Assembly (NCBI GenBank): GCA_001657315.1 | Contig: LYSV01000013.1 | Span: 52,345-116,344, forward strand | Direction: 5' to 3' | DNA from: Flammeovirgaceae bacterium BBD 1991-12 | Lineage (GTDB): Bacteria; Bacteroidota; Bacteroidia; Cytophagales; Cyclobacteriaceae | Length of the DNA: 64,000 nucleotides | In this document: piece by piece, positions 44,676 through 54,305 of the stretch | How positions within the stretch are numbered: the first letter of the stretch is position 1 | Layout of the letters: each line of letters opens with the position of its first letter | Notes under the pieces: generated by a model | Databases searched by the model: none | What the model was told of the DNA's origin: nothing | Seen by the model: the letters and a program-made list of their open reading frames with translations, nothing else | Translations under genes and position numbers: made by a program

Positions 44676-45620
44676 TTACTTCTTACTTGCATTAAAAAGC
44701 TTCTGCTTTTCTTCCTTGGTCAGGCTTTCATAGCCACGTTCGGAGATCTTATCAAGAATGGCATCAATCTCTTCCTGTGAAGCGGTAGAGCCTGATTTAC
44801 CGGATGTCCGGGGAGCGGCAGCCCGGTCTTTGGTCTTTCTTCTTGAAGTGCCTCGTTTGTACGTGACCTTTATTTTGGGTTGCTTCACAAAAAAGCTCTT
44901 GAAGAATCGTATGGTAGAACCTATCCATGCACCCCAGTCACTACCTTTTTGCAGTTGCCGGATGTAGAGGAAGCCCATGAGTGCACCACCAATGTGCGCT
45001 AGTTCTCCACCGGAATTGGGACCCGAAAGCTGCAACATGAACGACAACACATAGAACAGTGCGATGTATTTGATCTTCACCGGCCCTATGAACAGCAGGA
45101 ACATGGTATAGTTGGGCACAAGAGTGGCGGTACCAAAAACTACAGCAAAAACACCTGCCGAAGCCCCCACCAGATTAGGGCTTACCGTGGTTATGTCCAC
45201 TCCCGGATTGAGCAATTGCAGTACAGTAGGATATATTGTGACGTAAAGCAATCCACCGAAAAGTCCGCCGAGAATATAAATATTAATGACTTTGGCCCCT
45301 CCAAGATATTCCACCAGTATCCGCCCAAACCAATAGAGGAACAGCATATTGAACAGAATATGGAAAAATCCATCATGAACGAACATATAAGTCAGCGGTG
45401 TCCAGAAGCGGGTCACCAGTTCGTTCAAATGCATAGGGAGGCCCAAAAACTCCCGCTGAATATCAAAGGTACCGCTACCTGCGCCTGAAAAGTCCACGAA
45501 CACCTGGATCAGCCCCAGTACAACGAACGCTGCTACGTTGACAATGATCAACTGAACAGGTGCGCCGCTGGGGTTGTTAAATGCGTTCCTGAAATCGTCT
45601 TTTATTCCACCTCCGTACAT
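44676..45620 (-). CDS. Rhomboid intramembrane serine protease (second of pair)
   Basis: A 314-residue rhomboid with six or so membrane helices, catalytic Ser in VGASAGVFAVV and His in ELAHIGGALMG. A basic C-terminal cytosolic tail (SFFVKQPKIKVTYKRGTSRRK) ends in a helical acidic segment. Cleaves membrane proteins within their transmembrane segment. It is the last gene of the orf-mutL-rhomboid-rhomboid operon, 8 bp after the first rhomboid. The convergent gap to icmF has a small AGATTA/TAATCT hairpin near 44614. Confidence 0.93.
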   Translation of the reverse strand: MYGGGIKDDFRNAFNNPSGAPVQLIIVNVAAFVVLGLIQVFVDFSGAGSGTFDIQREFLGLPMHLNELVTRFWTPLTYMFVHDGFFHILFNMLFLYWFGRILVEYLGGAKVINIYILGGLFGGLLYVTIYPTVLQLLNPGVDITTVSPNLVGASAGVFAVVFGTATLVPNYTMFLLFIGPVKIKYIALFYVLSFMLQLSGPNSGGELAHIGGALMGFLYIRQLQKGSDWGAWIGSTIRFFKSFFVKQPKIKVTYKRGTSRRKTKDRAAAPRTSGKSGSTASQEEIDAILDKISERGYESLTKEEKQKLFNASKK

Positions 45621-45628
45621 AGTACAAA

Positions 45629-46417
45629 TTAATAAAATCTATCTCTTCTTTGCTGCCAGATCCTGATCATAATGAAAGCAAATACCATTCCTCCCAAATG
45701 CGCAAAGTGGGCAGTAGTATCTTCAGGGCTACTGTTGAAGCCTGAATAAAGCGCTATTCCCCCCAGAATTAGCACCAGGTATTTAGCCTTAATGGGTATG
45801 GGTGGGAAAAGCAACATCAGTTCCGTATTGGGGAACAATAAGCCAAATGCCATGAGTATACCGTAAATAGCGCCGGAGGCCCCCAGCATGTATCCGTAAT
45901 TAAGTTTGATATCAAGAAGTTGCCTGGCATATTGCAAACTACGCTGCCTTGCCTGTTCGTTATCCGGGTTTTTGGCGTAGTAGTCAATAAAATCGTATAT
46001 CTCAGGGTTGAGTCCGTTATCATTATTCGCGATCAGCCGGTTGAAGGCCTCAGGCTCGGGGTCTGACAGATAGATCTCTACCTGGTGTTGCACTTTACTG
46101 ACCTGAAAGTATTCAATACCGTTATATAGCACACCAGCTCCTATGCCTGTCACAAGGTAAAATATCAGGAACCGCTGCGGCCCCCAAAACTGCTCCAGCA
46201 ATGGCCCCAGAAAGACCAGCCCAAACATGTTGAACAAAATGTGGGTAAATCCACCATGAGCAAACATGTAGGTAAAAAACTGATAAGGTGCAAAGTTGTC
46301 AGCGCCGAACTTCCACAATGACAGAACAGGAGTGGTCGCAGACATCATCTGCTGTAAAATGAAAACTGCAATATTTATGATCAGGAGGTTTTTAACTACC
46401 GGAGTAAGTCGAAGCAT
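45629..46417 (-). CDS. Rhomboid intramembrane serine protease (first of pair)
   Basis: A 262-residue rhomboid: six helices, catalytic Ser in LGASGAIYGILM and His in AHFAHLGGMVFAF. A roughly 70-residue soluble insertion (EYFQVSKVQHQVEIYL to YARQLLDIKLN) lies between early helices and is longer than in minimal rhomboids. It starts 2 bp after mutL. Differences in loop and tail from the other rhomboid suggest different substrates. Confidence 0.93.
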   Translation of the reverse strand: MLRLTPVVKNLLIINIAVFILQQMMSATTPVLSLWKFGADNFAPYQFFTYMFAHGGFTHILFNMFGLVFLGPLLEQFWGPQRFLIFYLVTGIGAGVLYNGIEYFQVSKVQHQVEIYLSDPEPEAFNRLIANNDNGLNPEIYDFIDYYAKNPDNEQARQRSLQYARQLLDIKLNYGYMLGASGAIYGILMAFGLLFPNTELMLLFPPIPIKAKYLVLILGGIALYSGFNSSPEDTTAHFAHLGGMVFAFIMIRIWQQRRDRFY

Positions 46418-46419
46418 AG

Positions 46420-48237
46420 CTAGCTAAAATAATTGTCTATTTTATTTAAATCAAGGACGTAAAAGGTTGTCCTGCCATTTGGGGCATAGTTTGGGATCTC
46501 ACAGGCAAACAACTGGTCTATGAGAGACTGCATCTCTTCCCTGGACAGCCGCTCACCTTCCTTTATCCCCGTCCGTTTTGCCAGAGCACGGGCCAGATTT
46601 TCTCTGGTGGGGATCGATAATTCCGATTTATTTTTCCTGAACTGCTCGATAAGCCCTTCAAAAACACCACGTCCGTCCAAATGAGAAATATCAGCCGGCA
46701 TGCCTTTCACCAGAATATCATGCTTACCGAATGGCTCTGTAACAAATCCCAACGCCTTTATCTCCTCTTTCATTTCCATAACGAGGGAATAGTCTCCCGG
46801 GTTTAATGAAACCGTCTGTGGGAACAGTGACTGCTGCGAAGCCCCCGACTGATTATCAAGATCATGAAGATATTTTTCGAAAAGGACACGTTCATGAGCA
46901 GCCTCCTGGTCGATGAACATCATGCCTGACTTTACCTGGGTGATAATGTATTTCAGGTGAAGCTGAAAGATCGCAAGGTGAACTTTCTGATCATCCTGCT
47001 CGTCCGGTGTTTTGTTCAGACTGCTGCCAAAGGTCAGTACGACATTACTATCTTCCTCCTGCTGAAAATCCTTCATGGAGACCTTACCTTCATTCTCATT
47101 GAAAAGCTTTTCCCAGTTCTCCATATTGGATTGCTGCCGGGGCGTGGTCCTGAATTGTGAATATTGCTTGTCTCTGATGGTCTCCCGGCTGGTTGCCAGT
47201 TTTTGCCCCAGGTTAACATCCGCTGAGAAATCCAGGGCCGGCGTAAGATTATGTGATGAGAGTGACTGCCTGACTGCAGACCTCACGATGGAATAGATCG
47301 TCCTTTCATCATCAAACTTGATCTCAGTCTTTGTAGGGTGCACATTCACATCAATATGTTTGGGGTCAATGTCGATGAAGAGCACATAAAATGGGAAGCA
47401 GCCTTCCTGAATGAGGCCTTCAAAGGCATTCACCACAGCATGATTCAGGTAGTTATTGCGGATATAGCGGTTATTGACAAAGAAAAACTGCTCTCCCCGT
47501 GTTTTTCTGGCAAATTCAGGCTTTCCGATATAACCATGTATTTGAATAAGGTCCGTATTCTCCGAGCAACTGGCCAGTTGTTGCTGGTAATTCTTTCCGA
47601 AGAGACCTATAATCCTCTGGCTCAGCTTACCCGCGCTTATGTTATAGGTCTCCAGGTCATTCTGGTACAGAGAAAAGCCGATATCCGGACGTGCCAGTGC
47701 CACGCGCTGGAACTCCTCCACAATGTGTTTCATCTCCACGCCGTTGGACTTAAGGAAGTTCCTCCGGGCAGGTACATTATAAAAAAGATTTTTCACCGAA
47801 ATGCTGGTACCCTCTTCACAGGCTGCAGGCTCCTGCTTTTTAACTTCCGAGGCCTCTACCACGATCCGGGTACCCAACTCACTGGCGGTTGGTTTTGTTT
47901 TCAGCTCGACCTGAGCCACGGCCACTATGGAAGCCAGGGCCTCACCCCTGAAACCCATGGTACGAATGGCAAAAAGATCTTCTGACGTGGTGATCTTTGA
48001 GGTGGCGTGTCTTTCAAGGCTCATTCTCGCATCAGTCTCCGACATCCCCTGGCCATTATCCACCACCTGGATCAGTTCCTTGCCCGCATCTTTTACGATC
48101 ACTGTTACCTTGCTGGCACCGGCATCTACAGCGTTCTCCAGCAATTCCTTCACCACGGAAGCGGGTCTTTGCACCACTTCTCCGGCAGCTATCTGGTTAG
48201 CGAGGGAGTCAGGAAGCAGGCGTATGATATCTGGCAT
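46420..48237 (-). CDS. mutL: DNA mismatch repair protein MutL
   Basis: GHKL ATPase of mismatch repair, 605 residues. N-terminal motifs: ELLENAVDAGAS, VDNGQGM, TMGFRGEALASI. The C-terminal dimerisation domain carries DQEAAHERVLFE, a variant of the DQHA(x)2E(x)4E motif. The terminal part lacks the CPHGRP block (it reads APNGRTT), so nicking activity is uncertain. It bridges MutS-bound mismatches to downstream steps. Second gene of a minus-strand operon, 20 bp after the 116-residue protein. Confidence 0.96.
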   Translation of the reverse strand: MPDIIRLLPDSLANQIAAGEVVQRPASVVKELLENAVDAGASKVTVIVKDAGKELIQVVDNGQGMSETDARMSLERHATSKITTSEDLFAIRTMGFRGEALASIVAVAQVELKTKPTASELGTRIVVEASEVKKQEPAACEEGTSISVKNLFYNVPARRNFLKSNGVEMKHIVEEFQRVALARPDIGFSLYQNDLETYNISAGKLSQRIIGLFGKNYQQQLASCSENTDLIQIHGYIGKPEFARKTRGEQFFFVNNRYIRNNYLNHAVVNAFEGLIQEGCFPFYVLFIDIDPKHIDVNVHPTKTEIKFDDERTIYSIVRSAVRQSLSSHNLTPALDFSADVNLGQKLATSRETIRDKQYSQFRTTPRQQSNMENWEKLFNENEGKVSMKDFQQEEDSNVVLTFGSSLNKTPDEQDDQKVHLAIFQLHLKYIITQVKSGMMFIDQEAAHERVLFEKYLHDLDNQSGASQQSLFPQTVSLNPGDYSLVMEMKEEIKALGFVTEPFGKHDILVKGMPADISHLDGRGVFEGLIEQFRKNKSELSIPTRENLARALAKRTGIKEGERLSREEMQSLIDQLFACEIPNYAPNGRTTFYVLDLNKIDNYFS

Positions 48238-48257
48238 GCAGGTCGGCTGGAATTTAT

Positions 48258-48608
48258 TTATATAATTCTTTTCATCTTCAGGTATATCAATACAGAAGAT
48301 AGCAAAGCAAATATATACAATGCCATGTTGCCCACATACAAATAGCCAAAAATCACAGATATCAGCAATGCCATAATAACCAGCTGCGTGATGGTCGCCG
48401 ATCCGGTAGAAGCCGACTTTCTGACCTTGAAAGAACCGGAGATCCTGGAAGCGTAACCGGGCCGGTCAATCTCATTCTTATCTGCACTGAGCTCCTGCCG
48501 GATCGCCTCGGTCCTTTTATCGAGCTCTTCCTTCACAGGATCATAGTACCTTGGCTCAATGTGGAATCTTTGATATCGTGGTGTACGGAAAAAGGATGGT
48601 AACTTCAT
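48258..48608 (-). CDS. Small membrane protein at head of mutL operon
   Basis: A 116-residue protein. The hydrophilic N-terminal part (MKLPSFFRTPRYQRFHIEPR, then YDPVKEELDKRTEAIRQEL) precedes a C-terminal hydrophobic hairpin (about 75-110, QLVIMALLISVIFGYLYVG then MALYIFALLSSVLIY). It is conserved-looking and found before mutL in relatives as far as I recall; no function known. It shares the mutL-rhomboid transcript. Confidence 0.75.
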   Translation of the reverse strand: MKLPSFFRTPRYQRFHIEPRYYDPVKEELDKRTEAIRQELSADKNEIDRPGYASRISGSFKVRKSASTGSATITQLVIMALLISVIFGYLYVGNMALYIFALLSSVLIYLKMKRII

Positions 48609-48799
48609 ATTTGCAAATATTATGTCCAGAGGTCATATGAAGTTCCTTTTGTATTCAAAGCCTCATATGGACATTCTGTCTTCCGTTCATAATCCAAATG
48701 TAACTTTGGAGACACGGGGTTGTGATGTATTTTTTTTAACTTAGACGTATGCAAACTTAAGGATATTGACGCTGTCTTTATAATTGTAACAACGGCTGC

Positions 48800-51694
48800 A
48801 TGATCAAAATAGTTTTTCGCGCCACATTACTGATTTTTTTGACTATACGCTTCACCGGAGCACAGCCTCCTACAAAGAGCAGTGCTGCGGACAGCTGGGT
48901 GGACAGCATGTATGCTGCCATGAGTCCGGAGGCGAGGATCGGTCAGCTTTTTATGGTGAAGGTGTATTCCAAAGGCAATGAACAGCATCACCAGGTTATC
49001 GACCAACTGGTCAAAAAAAATCACATTGGAGGATTGGTCTTTATGGACGGCAATCCGGAAAAGCAGGTTACGCTCACCAACCGTTTCCAGGCAGGTGCTG
49101 TAGTACCCCTTCTTATCGGAATGGATCTGACGCAAGGTCTGGGTACACGGCTGGAGGGTACCATCCGATTTCCTGACCCTCTGACGCTCGGCGCCCTTCA
49201 AAACAACGACCTGATCTATGAGATGGGTGCAGAGATCGCCCGGCAAATGAAACACCTGGGCATTCACATCAATTTTGGTCTTGCCGCCAATGTTTATCAG
49301 GATCTGGGAAATCCTGCCGACAGCTACAGAGCTTTCGGCACTACTCCTGACCATGTCGCACAAAAAACAAAAGCCTATATGCAGGGGCTCAAAGACAATG
49401 GGGTACTGGCAGTAGCCGGATATTTTCCGCATCATCCTCAAAATACGGAAGCCTCATCTTTCCTGTCTTCTCCGGATGCTCCTTTCAACAGGGAAATGAT
49501 AACCCAACCGGAGCTCTCTCCTTTCAAAGTACTTTCTGATGGAGATCTGGACGGTATCATGACAGGACGGCTCTACCTGCCTTCCGTCAAAACCAGGGAA
49601 AAAACAGAGCCCCCTACTCCACTATCTACTTTGTTGAAGGAGGAGCTGGACTTTCAGGGTCTTCTTTTCGCAGATCGCCTGGATAAAAAAACACTACCCG
49701 GAAGTTATGAAAATGGACATGCAGAAAAAGAGGCCTTCCTATCCGGTACGGACATTTTACTCTTTTCTACGCAGATCCCCACAGCTGTAAAGCTGATCAA
49801 AAAAGCAATAAAAAAGGACGAACAGGCTGAGTTACAATTGGAAAGAACCGTACGTAAGATACTGAAAGCCAAGTACGAAGTGGGGCTGAACCACCGGAAA
49901 CCACTGAACACAGACAATCTTTATGCCTACCTCAACAATGCTGACGCTCTGGCACTCCGATACAAACTATACCGGCAGGCAGTTACTATGGTTAAAGATC
50001 AGAACAGACTTTTACCCATTAAAAAGCTTGATGGCCGGTATTTCGCTTCCCTGAGCTTCGGAGACGGTAATGTTTTTCAGAATACACTGGATAACTATGC
50101 CTTTTTCAATCATTACCAAAAATCCTATGGTGATGAGAAAATACTGATGGATCAGCTCAAAAACTACCATGTAGTATTTGTAGGGCTGTTTCAATCTCTT
50201 CTTGAAGAGGAAATTGATTTTCTGAAAGAATTAAGTCAGAAAACAGAGGTGGTCATTAACCACTTTGGCAATGTTTACGAGCTCAGGGATCTCAATCACT
50301 TCAGACAGCTGATTCATATCGGGGAAAACACTCCTGTCACCCAGGCTTTACTTGCCGAAGCGTGCTTTGGAGCCAATGACGTTTCGGGGAAAATACCAGT
50401 GCACATTTCCGGGTCCCTGCCTCAGGGTACGGGGATCAGTATTCAAAAAACCGGCAGGCTGGCCTACGACCTGCCTGAAAATGTGAGGATAGACAGTCGT
50501 ATACTGTCTCAGATCGACGATATTATGACGGAGGCCATCGGGGATAAAGCCACACCAGGGGGACAGGTGCTGATAGCCAAAGACGGAAAGATCATTTTTG
50601 AAAAGGCCTATGGCTATTATACGTATGACAGTGCAAAACCCGTAACCGAGGAAACCATCTATGATATTGCTTCCGTTACCAAAGTAGCTGCTACCATGCA
50701 GGCTTTTATGTTCCTGCACGAGCGGGGGTTTATTGATCTGGACAAAAAGATCTCCGTCTTTTTACCGGAGCTGAAAGGATCAAACAAGGAAAATATGATC
50801 CTGCGGGATATCCTGACCCATCAGGCGGGTCTGTGGCCCTATATGCCCTTTTGGAAACAAACCGTGGAGGACTCTTCCATCATTTCCAGCTATTACCGGA
50901 GCAACCGCGAACTTGATTTTCAGCACCAGGTATCCCCTGGCTTGTATAGCTCCGGTGTGGTAAAGGACAGTATCTGGAACTGGGTGAAGGACTCAAGGTT
51001 AGTAAGAAAGAAAGGTCGTGAGCCTTTTCCCTACCGGTACAGTGATCTTGGCTACTATCTCATACAGCGTCTTATAGAAAATCATCTCAACCAGTCGATG
51101 GAAGAATTCCTACAGCAAAACTTCTACGATCCCATGGGACTGACCTCGCTCAGCTACCTTCCGTTGTGTAAATTTCCGCTAAGCAGAATAGCCCCTACCG
51201 AAAATGATAACTATTTCAGGAACACACTTGTTTATGGAGTAGTGCATGATGAGGGTGCTGCGCTTTTTGGAGGGGTGGCTGGTCATGCAGGTCTGTTCAG
51301 CAATGCCCGGGATCTGGCCAAACTCATGCAGATGCACATACAAGGGGGTACTTACGGAGGTCACCGCTTTTTTCAGCCGGGTACCATCGGTTTGTTCACC
51401 TCCCGGCAGTATGACAGCAATCGAAGAGGACTGGGCTGGGATAAACCGGCCATGGCCCAGTCTCATGGTCCTGCTTCAAGATTTGCTTCCGGGAAAACCT
51501 TCGGACATACCGGATTTACGGGCACTGCAGTATGGGCTGACCCGGAATTTAACCTTGTCTATGTATTTTTATCCAACAGGATACATCCGGACGCCGATAA
51601 CCGAAAACTAATACAAAACAATATTCGTACAAGAATTCAGGAGGTGATTTACAAGGCTATCTGGAGCTATGCGCAGTACGATTGTACAGATTAA
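48800..51694 (+). CDS. GH3-like domain fused to beta-lactamase-like serine hydrolase
   Basis: A 964-residue exported protein (signal about 1-21). Residues about 35-365 are a GH3/NagZ-like barrel. The middle is a GH3 C-like sandwich, and about 585-960 is a class C beta-lactamase/esterase domain with S625-V-T-K, YSD and HTG motifs. The barrel has lost most NagZ catalytic residues. KHFPGHG reads GYFPHHP (207-213) and the acid/base DSH dyad reads SSF (219-221). The DVN is NVY and RSFGED is RAFGTT; only the nucleophile-type Asp (D292, FADRL) remains. So sugar hydrolysis looks dead, while the serine hydrolase looks active. Probable role: periplasmic peptidoglycan or ester metabolism. It is followed 10 bp later by bshA. 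Confidence 0.85.
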   Translation: MIKIVFRATLLIFLTIRFTGAQPPTKSSAADSWVDSMYAAMSPEARIGQLFMVKVYSKGNEQHHQVIDQLVKKNHIGGLVFMDGNPEKQVTLTNRFQAGAVVPLLIGMDLTQGLGTRLEGTIRFPDPLTLGALQNNDLIYEMGAEIARQMKHLGIHINFGLAANVYQDLGNPADSYRAFGTTPDHVAQKTKAYMQGLKDNGVLAVAGYFPHHPQNTEASSFLSSPDAPFNREMITQPELSPFKVLSDGDLDGIMTGRLYLPSVKTREKTEPPTPLSTLLKEELDFQGLLFADRLDKKTLPGSYENGHAEKEAFLSGTDILLFSTQIPTAVKLIKKAIKKDEQAELQLERTVRKILKAKYEVGLNHRKPLNTDNLYAYLNNADALALRYKLYRQAVTMVKDQNRLLPIKKLDGRYFASLSFGDGNVFQNTLDNYAFFNHYQKSYGDEKILMDQLKNYHVVFVGLFQSLLEEEIDFLKELSQKTEVVINHFGNVYELRDLNHFRQLIHIGENTPVTQALLAEACFGANDVSGKIPVHISGSLPQGTGISIQKTGRLAYDLPENVRIDSRILSQIDDIMTEAIGDKATPGGQVLIAKDGKIIFEKAYGYYTYDSAKPVTEETIYDIASVTKVAATMQAFMFLHERGFIDLDKKISVFLPELKGSNKENMILRDILTHQAGLWPYMPFWKQTVEDSSIISSYYRSNRELDFQHQVSPGLYSSGVVKDSIWNWVKDSRLVRKKGREPFPYRYSDLGYYLIQRLIENHLNQSMEEFLQQNFYDPMGLTSLSYLPLCKFPLSRIAPTENDNYFRNTLVYGVVHDEGAALFGGVAGHAGLFSNARDLAKLMQMHIQGGTYGGHRFFQPGTIGLFTSRQYDSNRRGLGWDKPAMAQSHGPASRFASGKTFGHTGFTGTAVWADPEFNLVYVFLSNRIHPDADNRKLIQNNIRTRIQEVIYKAIWSYAQYDCTD

Positions 51695-51704
51695 AATATA
51701 ACCT

Positions 51705-52847
51705 ATGAAAATCGGAATTGTATGTTACCCCACCTTTGGCGGTAGCGGAGTAGTCGCCACAGAACTCGGAAAAGCTTTGGCCAAGGTAGGTCATCAGATC
51801 CATTTCATCACCTATTCACAACCCACACGGCTGGATTTCTTTAATGAGAACCTGTTTTACCATGAGGTGGACATCAGGACCTACCCTCTGTTTGTTTATC
51901 CCCCTTACGAGCTGGCGCTGGCCAGCAAAATGGTGGATGTGGTAAAATATGAAAAGCTGGATCTGCTGCATGTTCATTATGCTATTCCACACGCCTCGGC
52001 GGCCTATATGGCCCGGCAGATCCTGAAGACAGAAAATATAAACATACCGGTAGTCACCACCCTTCATGGCACCGACATCACACTGGTGGGCAAAGACGCC
52101 TCCTATGCCCCGGTGGTCACTTTCAGCATCAATGCCTCCGATGGGATCACCGCTGTTTCAGAGGATCTGAAAAAAGACACCTACGAGCATTTTAATATCA
52201 TAAAGGAGATAGAAGTTATTCCCAACTTTATCGATCTTGAACGGTTTAAAAAACAAAAGAAAGAGCACTTCAAAAAGGCCATCTGCCCCGATGATGAGAA
52301 GCTGCTGGTACATACTTCCAATTTCAGAAAGGTGAAACGGGTAGATGATGTCATCAAGATCTTCTACAACCTGAGAAAGGAGATCCCTGCCAAATTACTG
52401 CTGGTAGGTGACGGACCGGAGAGAAACAACATAGAAGCCCTGTGCAGGGAGCTGGGTACCTGTGACGATGTCCGGTTTCTTGGAAAGCTGGAGGCCGTAG
52501 AGGAAGTACTGTCAGTGGCAGACCTTTTCATCATGCCCTCTGAAAAGGAAAGCTTCGGGCTGGCTGCACTGGAGGCCATGGCCTGCGAGGTACCGGTTAT
52601 ATCAACTAATGCCGGCGGGCTGCCTGAGCTGAATATCGACGGCAAGACAGGCTTCTTATGCAAAGTAGGAGATGTAGAAGATATGACCCAAAAGGCATTG
52701 TATATACTGGATAAGGATAACCTTCCACGCTTTAAGGAGGCTGCCCTTTCCAGAGCTAAAGAGTTCGAAGTCAGCAGGATCATGCCCCTGTATGAAACCA
52801 TGTATGATCGGATCCTTGCTACTCAGGAGAAATTTCAGGCCTCCTGA
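51705..52847 (+). CDS. bshA: N-acetyl-alpha-D-glucosaminyl L-malate synthase
   Basis: GT4-type glycosyltransferase of 380 residues, first step of bacillithiol synthesis (UDP-GlcNAc plus L-malate). N-terminal KIGIVCYPTFGGSGVVATELG, then LLHVHYAIPHASAAYMARQI and TTLHGTDITLVG match BshA closely. The C-terminal donor site shows FIMPSEKESFGLAALEAMAC. It starts 10 bp after the fusion hydrolase, likely in one transcript. No bshB or bshC is in the window. Confidence 0.93.
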   Translation: MKIGIVCYPTFGGSGVVATELGKALAKVGHQIHFITYSQPTRLDFFNENLFYHEVDIRTYPLFVYPPYELALASKMVDVVKYEKLDLLHVHYAIPHASAAYMARQILKTENINIPVVTTLHGTDITLVGKDASYAPVVTFSINASDGITAVSEDLKKDTYEHFNIIKEIEVIPNFIDLERFKKQKKEHFKKAICPDDEKLLVHTSNFRKVKRVDDVIKIFYNLRKEIPAKLLLVGDGPERNNIEALCRELGTCDDVRFLGKLEAVEEVLSVADLFIMPSEKESFGLAALEAMACEVPVISTNAGGLPELNIDGKTGFLCKVGDVEDMTQKALYILDKDNLPRFKEAALSRAKEFEVSRIMPLYETMYDRILATQEKFQAS

Positions 52848-52868
52848 TGCGAATATTTTTTCTTGAAA

Positions 52869-52902
52869 TTTGTTTTACAACAAGGCTCAACGGCTATTTT
52901 TG
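52869..52902 (+). promoter_or_regulatory. Promoter of the fatty-acid hydroxylase gene
   Basis: TTTG (52869-52872), 22-bp spacer, TATTTTTG (52895-52902), an exact -7 match. Start predicted about 15 bp before the ATG at 52924. Confidence 0.6.
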
Positions 52903-52923
52903 TGCAAACAAGTTTTTAGATCT

Positions 52924-53541
52924 ATGGATATTGCATCTGAGAAAAACATGCCTAAAAACAGAGGAACCAAAGTTCTTTTTAAAAACCCTCTGATAGAGAA
53001 GTTATCACGTACACATATATCTGTTCCTATAACAATATTCCTCCTATACTCGGCAGGCTTACTCTACTGGAGTGTGGTTAATACGAGCTTAATACCTGTT
53101 ATAACTATACTGCTGTTCTTTGTCGGGCTATTGGTTTTTAGCCTTGTGGAATATCTCATGCACAGGTATTTGTTCCACATGGACACCTACACTGAACTAA
53201 GAAAAAAGATACAGTATTCTTTCCATGGTGTACATCATGAATTTCCCAAAGACAAGGATCGTCTGGCTATGCCGCCGATAGTAAGTATCACTATAGCTAC
53301 TATCCTTTTGCTCCTGCTCAGACTCATGATGGGTGATTTTGTATTTGCCTTTTTACCAGGGTTTCTGACAGGATATGCCGGCTATTTGTTCGTTCACTAT
53401 ATAGTGCACGCCTATCAGCCCCCGAAGAATATCTTCAAAACGCTTTGGGTACATCATGGCATCCATCATTACAAAAATCATGAAAGGGCGTTTGGCGTTT
53501 CTTCTCCCCTGTGGGATTATATCTTCAGGACCATGCCCTGA
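52924..53541 (+). CDS. Fatty acid hydroxylase/sterol desaturase superfamily membrane protein
   Basis: About 205 residues from the ATG at 52924 (MDIASEKNMPKNRG), downstream of a good promoter. Four hydrophobic segments and the di-iron histidine clusters of the superfamily are seen: HRYLFH, HGVHHEFP, VHYIVHAY and HHGIHHYKNHE. Resembles fatty acid 2-hydroxylases (Scs7-like), which hydroxylate acyl chains of sphingolipid-type lipids; such lipids occur in Cytophagales. Substrate inferred. Confidence 0.9.
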   Translation: MDIASEKNMPKNRGTKVLFKNPLIEKLSRTHISVPITIFLLYSAGLLYWSVVNTSLIPVITILLFFVGLLVFSLVEYLMHRYLFHMDTYTELRKKIQYSFHGVHHEFPKDKDRLAMPPIVSITIATILLLLLRLMMGDFVFAFLPGFLTGYAGYLFVHYIVHAYQPPKNIFKTLWVHHGIHHYKNHERAFGVSSPLWDYIFRTMP

Positions 53542-53718
53542 TCACGGAAGTCTGAACATATCCTTCACCTGTTTGCCAGGTAAAAAATGGTATCTGATAC
53601 CCGGTAATCCACTGGATATCAGACCCGTATTTCATGGTATTTTTGAAAATCAACTCTTCTGTTCCTGAAAAAACCGGGCCTGAAAAAGTACATTCGTCAA
53701 ACTATAATTTTTTTTGAC

Positions 53719-54123
53719 ATGCATACTTTATTGGAGAACGAGTGGATCAGAGTTGAGCTTTTGTCAGACAAGAGCACTATCGCAGGGACATGGAAGGAGA
53801 AAGGCAGGCAGGTAATATCGGAAGAAGAATTCCAGGCTATATTTACCGCAATTCTTGAAGCCCTGAAGGACTATGATGTTGAAAACTGGGCTGATGATAC
53901 TACAAATATGGGTGTTGTTCTCGTGGGTTGCCAGCGATGGATGGTAGGGGATTTTTTTCCAAAGGCTATTGCCAATGGTTTAAAAAAGATTTCCATTATT
54001 AATTCTAAGGATATTTTTGCTGTTTCTGCCGTCAAAAATGTCCTGAACAAGATTTCAGGAGAAGTAGAGGTAGAAATCTTTGACAGCAGAGAAAAAGCTG
54101 AAAGGTGGATAGTGGCAGCGTAA
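53719..54123 (+). CDS. STAS/SpoIIAA-like small cytosolic protein
   Basis: A 134-residue protein with no signal or membrane segment. Pattern of strands and helices (LLENEWIRVELLSDKSTIAG, WADDTTNMGVVLVG, ISIINSKDIFAVSAVKNVL, VEVEIFDSREKAERWI) fits a STAS/SpoIIAA-like fold known from many stand-alone proteins of Bacteroidota. The central ADDT...G region is typical. No partner nearby; function unknown. Confidence 0.7.
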   Translation: MHTLLENEWIRVELLSDKSTIAGTWKEKGRQVISEEEFQAIFTAILEALKDYDVENWADDTTNMGVVLVGCQRWMVGDFFPKAIANGLKKISIINSKDIFAVSAVKNVLNKISGEVEVEIFDSREKAERWIVAA

Positions 54124-54305
54124 GTTGCCATTTTTCCACAATAAAGGTGAAAGCCTTACTACGGCTAAACTACCGCACAGGAAACAACAGCGGAAACACA
54201 TCCATCGGTCCGGCAAACATGTAATTCCTCATCAACGCACCAAAGGAACGATAATAAGTGTTAGCAATAAAATACCATGGGGACGGTTTGAGAAACGAAC
54301 CGGCT

